Below are positions 1 to 8,506 of a stretch of DNA of 64,000 bases, one piece after another; within the stretch, counting starts at the first letter, position 1; each line of letters opens with the position of its first letter. The notes beneath the pieces are model-generated. The model saw only the letters and a list, made by a program, of their open reading frames with translations. It was not told the DNA's origin and made no database searches. Made by a program: the position numbers and the translations under genes. The stretch is from NCBI GenBank assembly GCA_023393635.1, contig JAEWKT010000015.1, positions 1 through 64,000 of the forward strand. The letters run 5' to 3'. The DNA comes from Pseudomonadota bacterium (GTDB taxonomy: Bacteria > Pseudomonadota > Gammaproteobacteria > Pseudomonadales > Moraxellaceae).

Positions 1-62
1 TGCTCTGCATGAGCAAATACTTTTAATTTATGGGCGATTTCCCGCTGGGCTTTTGTACTCAA
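1..62 (-). CDS. Transposase N-terminus, partial (helix-turn-helix, IS481-like)
   Basis: The frame starts with TTG at 62, eight bases after a CAGGAG ribosome binding site, and encodes LSTKAQREIAHKLKVFAHAE before leaving the window. The basic stretch followed by KLKVFxHAE resembles the opening of IS481-type transposases, which continue into a helix-turn-helix and a DDE integrase core. Only 20 residues are visible, so the assignment depends on recalled family starts and on the flanking element end at 127. Confidence 0.45.
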   Translation of the reverse strand, partial: MSTKAQREIAHKLKVFAHAE

Positions 63-127
63 AATCGAAACTCCTGTGACATGAGGTAAAATTTACCAAA
101 ATGTCAGTAGAAGTCTCAATTTTCACA
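1..127 (-). mobile_element. Terminal fragment of an insertion sequence, probably IS481 family
   Basis: Reading the minus strand, an element end begins with TGTGAAAATTGAGACTTC at 127, exactly where a tnsA reading frame is broken. Inside it, a CAGGAG ribosome binding site precedes a TTG start. TGT termini and this type of transposase start fit IS481-family elements, but the rest lies outside the window, so family and orientation of the other end cannot be checked. The boundary at 127 is inferred from the sudden loss of the TnsA-like frame. Confidence 0.5.
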
Positions 128-200
128 GTTTATATGATGATAACTCACCATCACCTCGGCCATCTTTGATCCATTTTTGCTGTTGTTGGACTGAGAGCAT
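128..200 (-). pseudogene. tnsA: tnsA remnant: N-terminus of a Tn7-like TnsA, interrupted by an IS
   Basis: An ATG at 200, just behind the transposon-end hairpin, opens a frame of 24 codons ending in SSYK; the next codon is split at base 128 by the insertion sequence. The visible motif IKDGRGDG, then a tyrosine, matches the N-terminus of Tn7 TnsA, recalled as IKEGRGQG followed by Y-x-P-W. TnsA is the endonuclease that cuts the 5' ends of the transposon. Position and orientation (first gene inside the glmS-proximal end) also match Tn7. The gene is certainly non-functional here. The identification is from a short stretch. Confidence 0.65.
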
Positions 201-205
201 AAAAA

Positions 206-246
206 AACACCTATTGTGTTCATTTGAAATGAGCATAACAGGTGTT
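206..246 (-). terminator. Hairpin plus T-run between the transposon end and tnsA
   Basis: A 41-bp imperfect palindrome (AACACCT arms with further pairing inside) is followed on the minus strand by seven T residues directly before the tnsA ATG. It would stop transcripts reading out of glmS into the transposon. Tn7 carries a comparable hairpin at the same place. Confidence 0.7.
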
Positions 247-355
247 CATAAAACAAACAATCCAGTATGATACTTTTTTGTTTAGTATGACACTTTATTG
301 TTTGGTGTGAGACTTTATTGTCTGCTTACAAAAAATTTATTTCCTAAACAAACCC

Positions 356-2188
356 TTACTCTACCGTCACACTCTTGGCCAGATTTCTAGGCTGATCCAC
401 ATCCGTACCACGTAACACTGCCACATGGTAAGACAATAGCTGTACAGGAACACTATAAATAATAGGCGCAATCCACGCACTGGCAGCTGGAATAGTTACC
501 ACATGCTGACGCTCAGCTGTGCTAATGCCACTATGCTCATCGGCAAACACAAACAGCTCACCGCCACGCGCCTGCACTTCCTGCATGTTAGATTTTAATT
601 TATCTAATAAATCATCCTGTGCAGCCAAAATTACCACAGGCATATCATTGTCTACCAGTGCCAGTGGCCCATGCTTTAACTCACCAGCGGCATAACCTTC
701 AGCATGAATATAGGAAATTTCCTTGAGTTTTAAGGCACCTTCCAGTGCAATCGGATACTGCGTACCACGGCCTAAAAATAGGGTGTGGCGTTTTTCCATA
801 AACAAGCGAGACATGGCTTCAATGTCTTTATCCAGTGCCAGACACTGATTAATGATTTTCGGGCTACTCCACAAGGCTGCAATGAGTTCTTGCTCTTGCT
901 GGGCTGCCAGTGTGTCTTTAATTTTACCCAACCGTAATACCAACAACATCAAGGCTGCCAATTGGGTAGTAAAGGCTTTAGTGGATGCCACGCCAATTTC
1001 AGGCCCCGCTTGCGTCAGCAAATGCAGGTCAGTTTCACGCACCAGTGATGACGTGGCCACGTTACATAAAGCCAGCGACACGATATTTTTATTCATGGCA
1101 ACAGCGCGTTTTTTCACATCACGCAGTGCAGCCAGGGTGTCTGCTGTTTCACCAGACTGTGAGATATAAACAAATAAGGTATTATTGACAATCACAGGAG
1201 TGCGGTAGCGGAACTCACTGGCAATATCAATCTGGCACGGCAGATTAATCAGTTGTTCGCACCAATATTTGGCCACCATACCTGCATGATAACTGGTACC
1301 ACAGGCAATGATTTGCACATTTTCAATACTGGTTAAACTGTCATTAGACAAGAAATCATCTTTTAAGCAGTCATGATCTAGTCCAACTGATAAGGTATGT
1401 TGAATGGCATCGGGCTGCTCATAAATTTCCTTGAGCATATAATGTTTAAAGCCGCCTTTATCACTGCTGCTCACACTGGCATCTAATTCATTAATCGCAC
1501 GCGTGGTCAATACACCGTGGTGATAAATATCAATATTGTCACGGGTTAAATAAACCACATCCCCTTCTTCAAGGTAAATAAAGCGATTGGTCACTGGCAA
1601 TAACGCCATTTGATCTGAACCAATAAAGTTCTCACCAATACCCACGCCAATCACTAAGGGTGAACCCTGACGCACCGCAATTAACTCATCAGGATGGCTG
1701 GCTTCAATAATGCCCAGTGCATACGCACCGTGTAACCGTGGCACAATCGCTTGTACCGCTTGCAGCAAATTGTTATTTTGCTGCAACGCCTGATGCACTA
1801 AATGGGCAACCACTTCACTGTCAGTTTGTGACAAAAACACATAGCCTGCTTGTTCAAGCTCGGTTTTGAGTTCCTGATAGTTTTCAATAATCCCGTTATG
1901 TACCACCGCCACATCACCAGACATATGCGGATGTGCGTTGTCCTGAGTGGGCTTGCCATGCGTGGCCCAGCGTGTGTGCGCAATACCTAAAGAACCATCA
2001 ATACGCGCCTCTTTGACCGCTGCTTCTAAAGCCGCTACTTTGCCTGCTTCACGCGCACGAGTCACTTTAGCGTTTTCCAGCAGCGCTACGCCTGCTGAGT
2101 CGTAGCCACGATATTCCAGTTTTTTTAAGCCTTCAAGCAGTACAGCCGCTATATGACGCTCTGCAATTCCACCCACAATACCGCACAT
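356..2188 (-). CDS. glmS: Glutamine--fructose-6-phosphate aminotransferase (isomerizing)
   Basis: GlmS makes glucosamine-6-phosphate from fructose-6-phosphate and glutamine, the first committed step towards UDP-GlcNAc for peptidoglycan and LPS. At 610 aa it matches the usual length. The N-terminus MCGIVGG gives the nucleophilic Cys of the class II glutaminase domain (about 2-220). Two sugar-isomerase (SIS) domains follow, the first with SQSGETADT, and the end LAKSVTVE is the conserved tail that Tn7-like TnsD proteins recognise in DNA form. It lies 11 bp after glmU and is probably co-transcribed. Its 3' flank carries a Tn7-like insertion, which leaves the coding sequence intact. Confidence 0.97.
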   Translation of the reverse strand: MCGIVGGIAERHIAAVLLEGLKKLEYRGYDSAGVALLENAKVTRAREAGKVAALEAAVKEARIDGSLGIAHTRWATHGKPTQDNAHPHMSGDVAVVHNGIIENYQELKTELEQAGYVFLSQTDSEVVAHLVHQALQQNNNLLQAVQAIVPRLHGAYALGIIEASHPDELIAVRQGSPLVIGVGIGENFIGSDQMALLPVTNRFIYLEEGDVVYLTRDNIDIYHHGVLTTRAINELDASVSSSDKGGFKHYMLKEIYEQPDAIQHTLSVGLDHDCLKDDFLSNDSLTSIENVQIIACGTSYHAGMVAKYWCEQLINLPCQIDIASEFRYRTPVIVNNTLFVYISQSGETADTLAALRDVKKRAVAMNKNIVSLALCNVATSSLVRETDLHLLTQAGPEIGVASTKAFTTQLAALMLLVLRLGKIKDTLAAQQEQELIAALWSSPKIINQCLALDKDIEAMSRLFMEKRHTLFLGRGTQYPIALEGALKLKEISYIHAEGYAAGELKHGPLALVDNDMPVVILAAQDDLLDKLKSNMQEVQARGGELFVFADEHSGISTAERQHVVTIPAASAWIAPIIYSVPVQLLSYHVAVLRGTDVDQPRNLAKSVTVE

Positions 2189-2199
2189 AGTAATTTCTC

Positions 2200-3555
2200 T
2201 TATTTTTTAACAGGACGCTGAAAGTTTTCAATATTACGCTGCTGGCCACGTGCCACCGCCAATGCCCCTGTAGGGACTTCTTTGGTAATCACTGAACCTG
2301 CACCAATAGTGGCACCATTAGCAATATTGACAGGTGCAACCAAGGAGGAGTTGGAACCAATAAAGGCCTGATCGCCAATAATGGTCTTATGCTTGTTCGC
2401 ACCATCATAATTGCAGGTGATGGTACCAGCACCAATATTACTTTGACAGCCAATAATGGCATCACCAATATACGCCAGATGATTGGCCTTGCTGCCATTG
2501 CCAATTTGTGAATTCTTCACTTCGACAAAATTACCAATATGCACCTGATCGGCCAGTTGTGTACCAGGACGCAAGCGGGCAAACGGGCCAATATGCGCAT
2601 CACTACCCACCACAGCATCATCTAAAATACTATAAGGCAGAATCACAGTATTTGCGCCCACTCGGGCATTTTTGAGCACGCAACCTGTGCCAATATGCAC
2701 GCCATCGGCCAAATGACAATCACCTTCAATAATGACATTGACGTCAATGCGGACATCTTGGCCTGTGGTCAAATTACCACGCAAATCAAAACGCGCTGGA
2801 TCAGTTAAGGTGACACCTGCTTTAAGCAATTGCTCGGCCTGATACGCCTGAAAACGACGCTCAAGCGCGGCCAGTTGCACGCGATCATTCACGCCTTCGA
2901 CTTCAAAATCATATTCAGGTTGCACGCTACCAATATGCAGTCCGTCTGCTACGGCCATTTCAACAATATCAGTGAGATAATATTCACCTTGTACATTGTT
3001 ATTGGAAAGTGTTGGCAACCAGCGATGCAAACAGGCATTATCGACGCAATAAATGCCAGTATTAATTTCATTAATTTGGCGCTCATCTTCGCTTGCATCT
3101 TTGTGTTCAACAATACGCAGAATATTGCCATCTTGGCGCACAATCCGGCCATAGCCTGTTGGGTTATTAACCTTTAAGGTCATCATGGCAATACCACCAG
3201 TAGCGGCATCCTGTAGCTGCTTTAGCGTTTGCGCACGAATAAGCGGCACATCACCGTATAAAATCAGGCTTTGACCATTTTTAGGCAATACAGGCAGGGT
3301 CACTTGTACCGCATGGCCAGTGCCAAGTTGTTCGGTTTGCTCGACCCATTCGACGGTTTGCTCTACAAAGGCTTGCTTGACATGTGCGCTACCATGGCCA
3401 ATCACACCGATAATACGCTCAGCCTGTAGCGTATTGGCCTGCTTGAATACATGCGCAAGCAAGGGTTGCCCTGCCAGTGGTTGCAATACTTTGGGCAAAC
3501 GCGAGTTCATGCGCGTGCCTTTACCTGCCGCCAGAATAATGACTGATAAACTCAT
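2200..3555 (-). CDS. glmU: Bifunctional GlcNAc-1-P uridyltransferase / GlcN-1-P acetyltransferase
   Basis: GlmU acetylates glucosamine-1-phosphate and couples it to UTP, giving UDP-GlcNAc. The N-terminal nucleotidyltransferase domain shows LAAGKGTRM near residue 8 with the downstream lysine of RLPKVLQPL. From about residue 250 the chain becomes a left-handed beta-helix of hexapeptide repeats (many I-G-x-x-x-x units), ending with the acetyl-CoA-binding region [17 protein letters not shown]. Length 451 aa is typical. It sits directly upstream of glmS, so both enzymes of the pathway are made together. Confidence 0.97.
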   Translation of the reverse strand: MSLSVIILAAGKGTRMNSRLPKVLQPLAGQPLLAHVFKQANTLQAERIIGVIGHGSAHVKQAFVEQTVEWVEQTEQLGTGHAVQVTLPVLPKNGQSLILYGDVPLIRAQTLKQLQDAATGGIAMMTLKVNNPTGYGRIVRQDGNILRIVEHKDASEDERQINEINTGIYCVDNACLHRWLPTLSNNNVQGEYYLTDIVEMAVADGLHIGSVQPEYDFEVEGVNDRVQLAALERRFQAYQAEQLLKAGVTLTDPARFDLRGNLTTGQDVRIDVNVIIEGDCHLADGVHIGTGCVLKNARVGANTVILPYSILDDAVVGSDAHIGPFARLRPGTQLADQVHIGNFVEVKNSQIGNGSKANHLAYIGDAIIGCQSNIGAGTITCNYDGANKHKTIIGDQAFIGSNSSLVAPVNIANGATIGAGSVITKEVPTGALAVARGQQRNIENFQRPVKK

Positions 3556-3715
3556 TCTTGTTGAAGTTCCTAATTTATTAATACGCTTTAAATAGACCTT
3601 TTCATGAGCTGATATAGCCTTGATTCAGTTTTTATAAAAATTAATTTTCATAAAAAAATTAAAGAAGTCTACCCACTAATGAAAGCCGTCTAATGTCCAG
3701 CTAGCATGGCATGGT

Positions 3716-4264
3716 TTAAACCGTAATCTGCATGCTCAAAATTAATGTGCCGTATAATACTACAGCCGCAATGATTCCCGCCAAAATATCATCCATCATA
3801 ATGCCAAAGCCGCCATGTAACTGACGATCAGCATAGCCAATGGGCCATGGTTTCCAAATATCAAACAGGCGAAACAGGCCAAATGCCAATAAGACACCCC
3901 ATAGATTAATTTGATTGAGCAGCAACAAAGGCAACAACACAATGCTTTGGCCAGCAAACTCGTCCCAGACAATACGACCATCATCATGCACTTGCAAGAT
4001 CTGCGCGGTACGGCCACAAATCCAGATGCCCACCACGCTCATCATAAGCATTACCATCACACTGGCATAAAACCCTAACCACACCCATAGCGGCAGTAAT
4101 ATTAATACCGCTGCAGAGGCCACGGTGCCTGGTGCTTTTGTTACCAGCCCTGAGCCTAAACCCACCCCAAGCGTATATAAAATTTTATCGGCTACTTTAA
4201 GTTGCGAAAAAACCACCACAGGCAGTTGTTTAGCTGGCTGATCGGATGGCACAGGTTTAGTCAA
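3716..4264 (-). CDS. pgpA: Phosphatidylglycerophosphatase A
   Basis: PgpA removes the phosphate from phosphatidylglycerophosphate at the inner membrane. The 182-aa product has the family signature GSGLVTKAPGTVAS near residue 37 and the acidic motif VWDEFAGQ, surrounded by about four hydrophobic segments. Its start overlaps the end of thiL by 8 bp, which implies translational coupling; thiL-pgpA pairs are common in gammaproteobacteria. Confidence 0.93.
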   Translation of the reverse strand: MTKPVPSDQPAKQLPVVVFSQLKVADKILYTLGVGLGSGLVTKAPGTVASAAVLILLPLWVWLGFYASVMVMLMMSVVGIWICGRTAQILQVHDDGRIVWDEFAGQSIVLLPLLLLNQINLWGVLLAFGLFRLFDIWKPWPIGYADRQLHGGFGIMMDDILAGIIAAVVLYGTLILSMQITV

Positions 4265-5201
4265 AATGTTGGTATCCCTTTAAATTCATCGTATAGGGTG
4301 CGCCCTGCTGAAATAATTGTAAGCCATCACCGCTGGTTATTTTACCAATGATATGCAGGTTGAATTGTTGTTGCTGCGCGACTGACAAGCTGTTTTTAAA
4401 CTGCTCAAACTGGCTCGGGGCAATGGTAAAGCATAGCTCGTAGTCATCACCACCCGTGAGTGCTAACTGCCAGGCTTGCTCAGCTGGTAGTTGCTGCAAG
4501 GGTGGTGACAGCGGCAATTGATCTAAATATAACACCGCACCAACCTGACTTGCCGTCAAGATATGGCTTAAATCTTGTGCTAACCCATCAGAAATATCGA
4601 GCATGCTATGGGCAAAGCCTGCCAATGCCATGCCTAGTTTATTTTGTGGCTGTGGATAATCCAGCCGTGACTGTAAGGCACTTTGTGGCTGCTGCAAGGC
4701 ATAAGCTGCATCACCGAGCGTATTGGATACCACAATTAAATCATCAATCTGGGCACCATCACGGCGAATGGCTGTACCTGCTTCAACCCAGCCCAACGCG
4801 GTAACGGTAATACTTAGCACCTCACTTTTAGTGGTATCACCACCAATAAGCTGTACATTTTCGGGCGCACAACAATCAAAAAAGCCACGGCTAAATTGTG
4901 CTAACCAATCAGAATCTACTTGTGGCAAGCTAATGGCCATTAATACCGCATAAGGGGTTGCACCCATTGCAGCAATATCGGATAAATTAACTGCCGCTGC
5001 TTTCCAGCCAATGGCGTGCGGTGGGGTATCATGGGGAAAATGCCGACCCGCCACCAAAGTATCACTGGTGATGACCAGTTGCTGACCAAGTGGAGGCTGA
5101 ATAATCGCAGCATCATCGCCAATAGCATAAATGGTGGCAGGTTGTGAATGTTCTGCACCGAGCTGATTAAAATATTTCTGGATCAGTGCAAATTCATTCA
5201 T
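4257..5201 (-). CDS. thiL: Thiamine-monophosphate kinase
   Basis: ThiL phosphorylates thiamine monophosphate to the active cofactor thiamine diphosphate. The 314-aa chain carries the PurM-like ATP-binding features: GDDAAI near residue 28, the SDTLVAGRHF segment and the glycine-rich LIGGDTTKS. The C-terminal half has LTGGDDYELCF. It belongs to the nusB-thiL-pgpA neighbourhood, here separated from nusB by the small Roadblock-like gene. Confidence 0.95.
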   Translation of the reverse strand: MNEFALIQKYFNQLGAEHSQPATIYAIGDDAAIIQPPLGQQLVITSDTLVAGRHFPHDTPPHAIGWKAAAVNLSDIAAMGATPYAVLMAISLPQVDSDWLAQFSRGFFDCCAPENVQLIGGDTTKSEVLSITVTALGWVEAGTAIRRDGAQIDDLIVVSNTLGDAAYALQQPQSALQSRLDYPQPQNKLGMALAGFAHSMLDISDGLAQDLSHILTASQVGAVLYLDQLPLSPPLQQLPAEQAWQLALTGGDDYELCFTIAPSQFEQFKNSLSVAQQQQFNLHIIGKITSGDGLQLFQQGAPYTMNLKGYQHFD

Positions 5202-5320
5202 GGCCTGATTGAACTAATAAGGTAGCAACTAATAAATTCTTAACGGTTAAAATCTAAAAAAACCAAGCTAATTTAAAGGATTTAAACAGCTAAGAGTCAC
5301 TTGGCGTTCTTATTATTTCA

Positions 5321-5677
5321 TTAAGCAAACTCAAGCTGGTTTTCAAAGCTGCGTAGCTCATGTCGTGCCATGGCCAGATTGGCTTTGGAGCGATCAAGCA
5401 CCACATATAAAAAGAAGGTTTGATTGCGCACCAGAGGACGAATTAAATGATACTGTTTGCGTAAGTTAATTAAAATATCTTCAATTTGATCATCCAGATC
5501 TAAGGAAGCAGCGACTTGACGCTTGGCCAATAATACTTCGGTGTTGCCTGCGGCAGCTATTTCCAGATTAATACCGCCACCTAAAGTCTGTACACACAGC
5601 CCGCTGCTAGAATCAACCAATGCTGCCGCCAAGAATCCATCAATATCGCTTAGGATTTCCAAGGAAACTTTCGTCAT
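5321..5677 (-). CDS. Roadblock/LC7-like small protein
   Basis: This 118-aa cytoplasmic protein has no signal peptide. The pattern of an N-terminal helix, the strand LAAALVDSSSGLCVQTLG, a central helix and the strand FFLYVVLDRSKANLAMARHELRSFE resembles the Roadblock/LC7 fold, whose members regulate small GTPases or polymers as dimers. No MglA-type GTPase lies nearby. The ATG is preceded by a weak AAGGTAAG-type site. It interrupts the usual nusB-thiL order. The fold call is from sequence pattern only, and the function is unknown. Confidence 0.6.
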   Translation of the reverse strand: MTKVSLEILSDIDGFLAAALVDSSSGLCVQTLGGGINLEIAAAGNTEVLLAKRQVAASLDLDDQIEDILINLRKQYHLIRPLVRNQTFFLYVVLDRSKANLAMARHELRSFENQLEFA

Positions 5678-6080
5678 GTCTTACCTTTATTAAATTCGAT
5701 AAAGTTAAATTATTAGCTTAAAAAATACTCAGCCACACCATAAAAAGTCTTTATTATGCCTATTTAGATGCTGTCGGCTGTAATTTTAGACAACTGGCAT
5801 AGCTTAGCCGAAACATTTCACGCTTGAGCCTAAAAAAGCCTAGATTTAACAAAAACACCACAAGCTGATCAATGCATGTGTGAATAAGCCATGATAATAC
5901 AAATTGCAATATCAATAAGCTTTAAAAAGACAGTACTTAATAATTAGCATACTGTCCATTTAATAGATACAAGCTATGGTTCTGCTATTCGTAGTGTTAG
6001 CCCTTTTGTTTCCCTTGCAAACAGTAAAGGTGTACAAGGGAGACGGATGCAAGCATTCTATGATTAAAAAATCTTTTCAA
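5678..6080. other. Intergenic region between nusB and the Roadblock-like gene
   Basis: There is no convincing reading frame in these 403 bases. The promoter of the Roadblock-like gene should lie here. A 6-bp inverted repeat, CCCTTG at 6012-6017 and CAAGGG at 6035-6040, lacks a clear T-run. One isolated TGTGAATAA (relaxed DnaA-box type) is at 5879-5887. No RNA family was recognised. Confidence 0.5.
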
Positions 6081-6539
6081 TCAAGCGTTTCTTTCGCTTG
6101 CCCTAAAGTCTTGTGACAAGCGATCAAGCACGCCATTCACATATTTATGGCTATCGGTTGCGCCAAAATGCTTAGCCAGCTCAATGGCCTCGTCTAACAC
6201 GACCTTATAAGGAATTTCCAGATGGTCGCGCAGCTCATAAGCCCCCAAACGCAAGGCCGCAAGTTCTACCCCATCTAATGCAGACAAATCACGGTCAATC
6301 AGCGGTTTAATGAGTTCATCAAGCGCAGGTTGCTGTGCAATCACCTGAGTGAGCAACTCATGGTAATAAGCAATGTCTACCTTGTGCATGGCGTTTTCCG
6401 CACGGGTACGCGCTTCAATTTCATGCACAGGGTTTTTGGTCATTTGCCACTCATACAACCCTTGCAAGGCAAAGCGTCTGGCTTTGCGCTTGGCCGCAAA
6501 GGTGGTGGGAAATTTAAACGAATTTTGCGATGCAGACAT
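6081..6539 (-). CDS. nusB: Transcription antitermination factor NusB
   Basis: NusB binds the boxA element with NusE (ribosomal protein S10) and promotes processive transcription of rRNA operons. The 152-aa all-helical protein shows the family landmarks [17 protein letters not shown] near residue 15 and the C-terminal [16 protein letters not shown], followed by [10 protein letters not shown]. Its ATG is 3 bp after the ribH stop codon, so it is translated from the riboflavin operon message, a widespread arrangement. Confidence 0.96.
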   Translation of the reverse strand: MSASQNSFKFPTTFAAKRKARRFALQGLYEWQMTKNPVHEIEARTRAENAMHKVDIAYYHELLTQVIAQQPALDELIKPLIDRDLSALDGVELAALRLGAYELRDHLEIPYKVVLDEAIELAKHFGATDSHKYVNGVLDRLSQDFRASERNA

Positions 6540-6542
6540 GAC

Positions 6543-7013
6543 TTAAATTGCCTTTAGCAGGTTAACCATTTCAATGGCGGTCATGGCAGCTTCACTGCCT
6601 TTGTTACCCGCCTTGGTGCCAGAACGCTCAATGGCTTGCTCAATGCTGTCCGTGGTGATAATACCGTTAATCACAGGCAAGCTAAATTCCAGACTGACCA
6701 CACCCAAGCCTTTGGCACTTTCCCCAGCCACAAAATCAAAATGCGGGGTACTGCCACGAATTACCGCGCCGAGTGCAATAATGGCATCATAATCGCCTTT
6801 AGCAGCCAGTTTTTTAGCAACCACAGGCAGCTCCCAGGCACCAGGTGCGCGCACGATGGTAATGTTAGATTCATTGATACCATGACGCTTTAGGGTATCG
6901 ATGGCACCAGCCAACAGATGCTCCACCACAAAACTGTTAAAACGACCCACTAAAATCGCATAGCGATCTTCGGTGCCTTGATTCATTTGACCTTCAACGG
7001 TACGAATACTCAT
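6543..7013 (-). CDS. ribH: 6,7-dimethyl-8-ribityllumazine synthase
   Basis: RibH condenses the ribityl pyrimidine with 3,4-dihydroxy-2-butanone 4-phosphate, the penultimate step of riboflavin synthesis. I choose the ATG at 7013 (156 aa, as in E. coli) because GAGG lies six bases upstream; an in-frame TTG at 7028 has no such support. Motifs include [41 protein letters not shown] and the late [13 protein letters not shown]. It stands between the ribBA-type gene and nusB. Confidence 0.96.
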   Translation of the reverse strand: MSIRTVEGQMNQGTEDRYAILVGRFNSFVVEHLLAGAIDTLKRHGINESNITIVRAPGAWELPVVAKKLAAKGDYDAIIALGAVIRGSTPHFDFVAGESAKGLGVVSLEFSLPVINGIITTDSIEQAIERSGTKAGNKGSEAAMTAIEMVNLLKAI

Positions 7014-7075
7014 GTCTAACCTCAACAATAATCTAATTTATCAACTAAAATTCTTTCATACTAAAACGTTTGGCT

Positions 7076-7205
7076 TGAGCAGCGATTCTGCGTTTTATCC
7101 TCTTTGCTCAGGCATAGCGATGCTGCGCCTATCCTCGCCACTCGCAGCATCGCTGCTCATCTTGCGCTCGGGCAGAGCGATGCTCTGCTTTATCCTCGCT
7201 CAGGA
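7076..7205. repeat. Cluster of short palindromes between ribBA and ribH
   Basis: The block holds a perfect 12-bp inverted repeat, AGCGATGCTGCG at 7116-7127 and CGCAGCATCGCT at 7143-7154, and a second hairpin, GCAGAGC-GAT-GCTCTGC, at 7172-7188. TTTATCCTC occurs twice next to them, suggesting a repeated unit of hairpin plus spacer. GC is much higher than in the surroundings. The cluster overlaps the last codons of the ribBA-type gene and may act as a REP-like element or modulate ribH expression. Confidence 0.6.
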
Positions 7206-8299
7206 CTTAAATACTCAACCACCTCAAGGTCAAACCCCGACAGCGCGTTAAAACGTAATGGCGAACTCAGCAGGCGCATTTGTTGCACACCCACATCACG
7301 CAAAATCTGCGCGCCTACACCAATAGTACGGTATTGCTGCGACAGTGCTTTAGAAGACGGGGCAGCTTCCTGTTGTGTCAAACTGCCTAAAGCCGCCCCC
7401 AAATCATTGAGCATCGGTTGACCAATCCATACCAGCACACCACGTTCACTGGCAGCAATGGTTTTTAAAATATTATCCATATGCCACGCTGGCGCATTGC
7501 CTTGCTGTACATGCAGTAGATCCTTGACTGGATTAAAGCCATGCACGCGCACTGTGCTTACGCCCTCACTTGGGTTACCTTTAATTAACGCCACGTGAAT
7601 ATCGGGACTACCCATTTCGCGATAACGGCGCACTTTAAACTGGCCATAGTCAGTGTCGAGCGGTTGCTCATCCAGGCACTCAATGGTTTGTTCATGCGTC
7701 ATACGGTAATGAATTAAATCGGCAATGGTGCCAATTTTAAGGCCATGCTTTTGGGCAAATAGCTCTAAATCTGGACGGCGTGCCATTTCGCCATCTTCTT
7801 TAATAATTTCACAAATGACTGATGCAGGCTCAAGGCCAGCCAAGCGCGATAAATCGCAACCTGCTTCTGTATGCCCTGCCCGATGCAGTACCCCGCCTGG
7901 CTGTGCCATCAGTGGGAAAATATGCCCTGGTTGTACAATATCAGTAGGCTTGGCATAGGGTGCAACTGCCGCCTGAACGGTACGGGCACGCTCGGCTGCT
8001 GAAATACCAGTGGATACGCCAGTGGCTGCTTCAATGGATAAGGTAAAATTGGTACTGTGCTGGGCACCATTACGCTCCACCATTAAGGGCAGACTAAGCT
8101 GCTCGCAACGCTCTTTACTTAAGGTGAGGCACACTAAACCACGCGCATGGGTAATCATGAAGTTAATATCTTCAGGGCGTACATGGCTGGCTGCCATGAT
8201 TAAATCGCCTTCGTTTTCGCGGTCTTCGTCATCCATTAAAATGACCATACGACCCGCACGAATATCGGCGATTAGCTCTTCAACACTGTTGAGCTGCAT
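7190..8299 (-). CDS. ribBA: 3,4-dihydroxy-2-butanone 4-phosphate synthase with degenerate GTP cyclohydrolase II domain
   Basis: The N-terminal ~200 residues are a complete DHBP synthase: DDEDRENEGDL near residue 23, the GHIFPLMAQPGGVLHRAGHTEAG segment, and EIIKEDGEMARR. The C-terminal half aligns in length with GTP cyclohydrolase II but lacks the zinc-binding cysteines and the CDCG-type motif expected there, so this looks like the RibBX type, which makes only DHBP. Total length is 369 aa. The last residues run into the palindrome cluster. It heads the ribH-nusB operon; no FMN riboswitch was seen upstream. Confidence 0.88.
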   Translation of the reverse strand: MQLNSVEELIADIRAGRMVILMDDEDRENEGDLIMAASHVRPEDINFMITHARGLVCLTLSKERCEQLSLPLMVERNGAQHSTNFTLSIEAATGVSTGISAAERARTVQAAVAPYAKPTDIVQPGHIFPLMAQPGGVLHRAGHTEAGCDLSRLAGLEPASVICEIIKEDGEMARRPDLELFAQKHGLKIGTIADLIHYRMTHEQTIECLDEQPLDTDYGQFKVRRYREMGSPDIHVALIKGNPSEGVSTVRVHGFNPVKDLLHVQQGNAPAWHMDNILKTIAASERGVLVWIGQPMLNDLGAALGSLTQQEAAPSSKALSQQYRTIGVGAQILRDVGVQQMRLLSSPLRFNALSGFDLEVVEYLSPERG

Positions 8300-8471
8300 G
8301 AAAATTTACCTTGTAAAAGACGATAGCATCCCTTGAGATTGCACTGGGCTGTATCAAATAAAACGGTTAGTCAATTATTCTAACGTTTTTTTAGGAGTTT
8401 TGCCCAACTTTAGCGCATGCAGCTTGTAACCATTCTGAACCTATACCGTGCGTACAGTGCTTCCTGCCACT

Positions 8472-8500
8472 TTGATAACTCGATAATTTTATTGTATAGT
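8472..8500 (+). promoter_or_regulatory. Sigma-70 promoter of the riboswitch-controlled gene
   Basis: TTGATA at 8472-8477 and TATAGT at 8495-8500 are separated by 17 bp. The predicted transcript would begin near 8507, a few bases before the conserved start of the yybP-ykoY element. Confidence 0.7.
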
Positions 8501-8506
8501 CTACTC

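Larger units (their letters stand above)
128..330 (-). mobile_element. Tn7-like transposon right end, inserted at the glmS attachment site
   Basis: Read inward from 330 on the minus strand the element starts TGTAAGCAGACAATAAAGTC, differing at only three of the first bases from the recalled Tn7 terminus. Three 20-bp tandem TnsB-site-like repeats occupy 301-320, 281-300 and 261-280, each built on (A/T)GTxTGA-x-ACTTTxTTG in plus orientation. Base 330 is 25 bp downstream of the glmS stop codon, the position used by Tn7 and its relatives via TnsD. Bases 331-335 (AAAAA) could be one copy of the 5-bp target duplication. The rest of the element lies left of the window and its cargo is unknown. Confidence 0.85.

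Noticed and set aside
5879..5887. TGTGAATAA near the Roadblock-like gene as another DnaA-titration site.
   Set aside because: Single relaxed box without the palindromes seen at 29.7-30.1 kb; expected by chance.
8300..8470. Possible FMN riboswitch upstream of the ribBA-type gene (minus strand).
   Set aside because: The conserved RFN segments could not be found; the clear riboswitch in this gap belongs to the plus-strand GDT1 gene.
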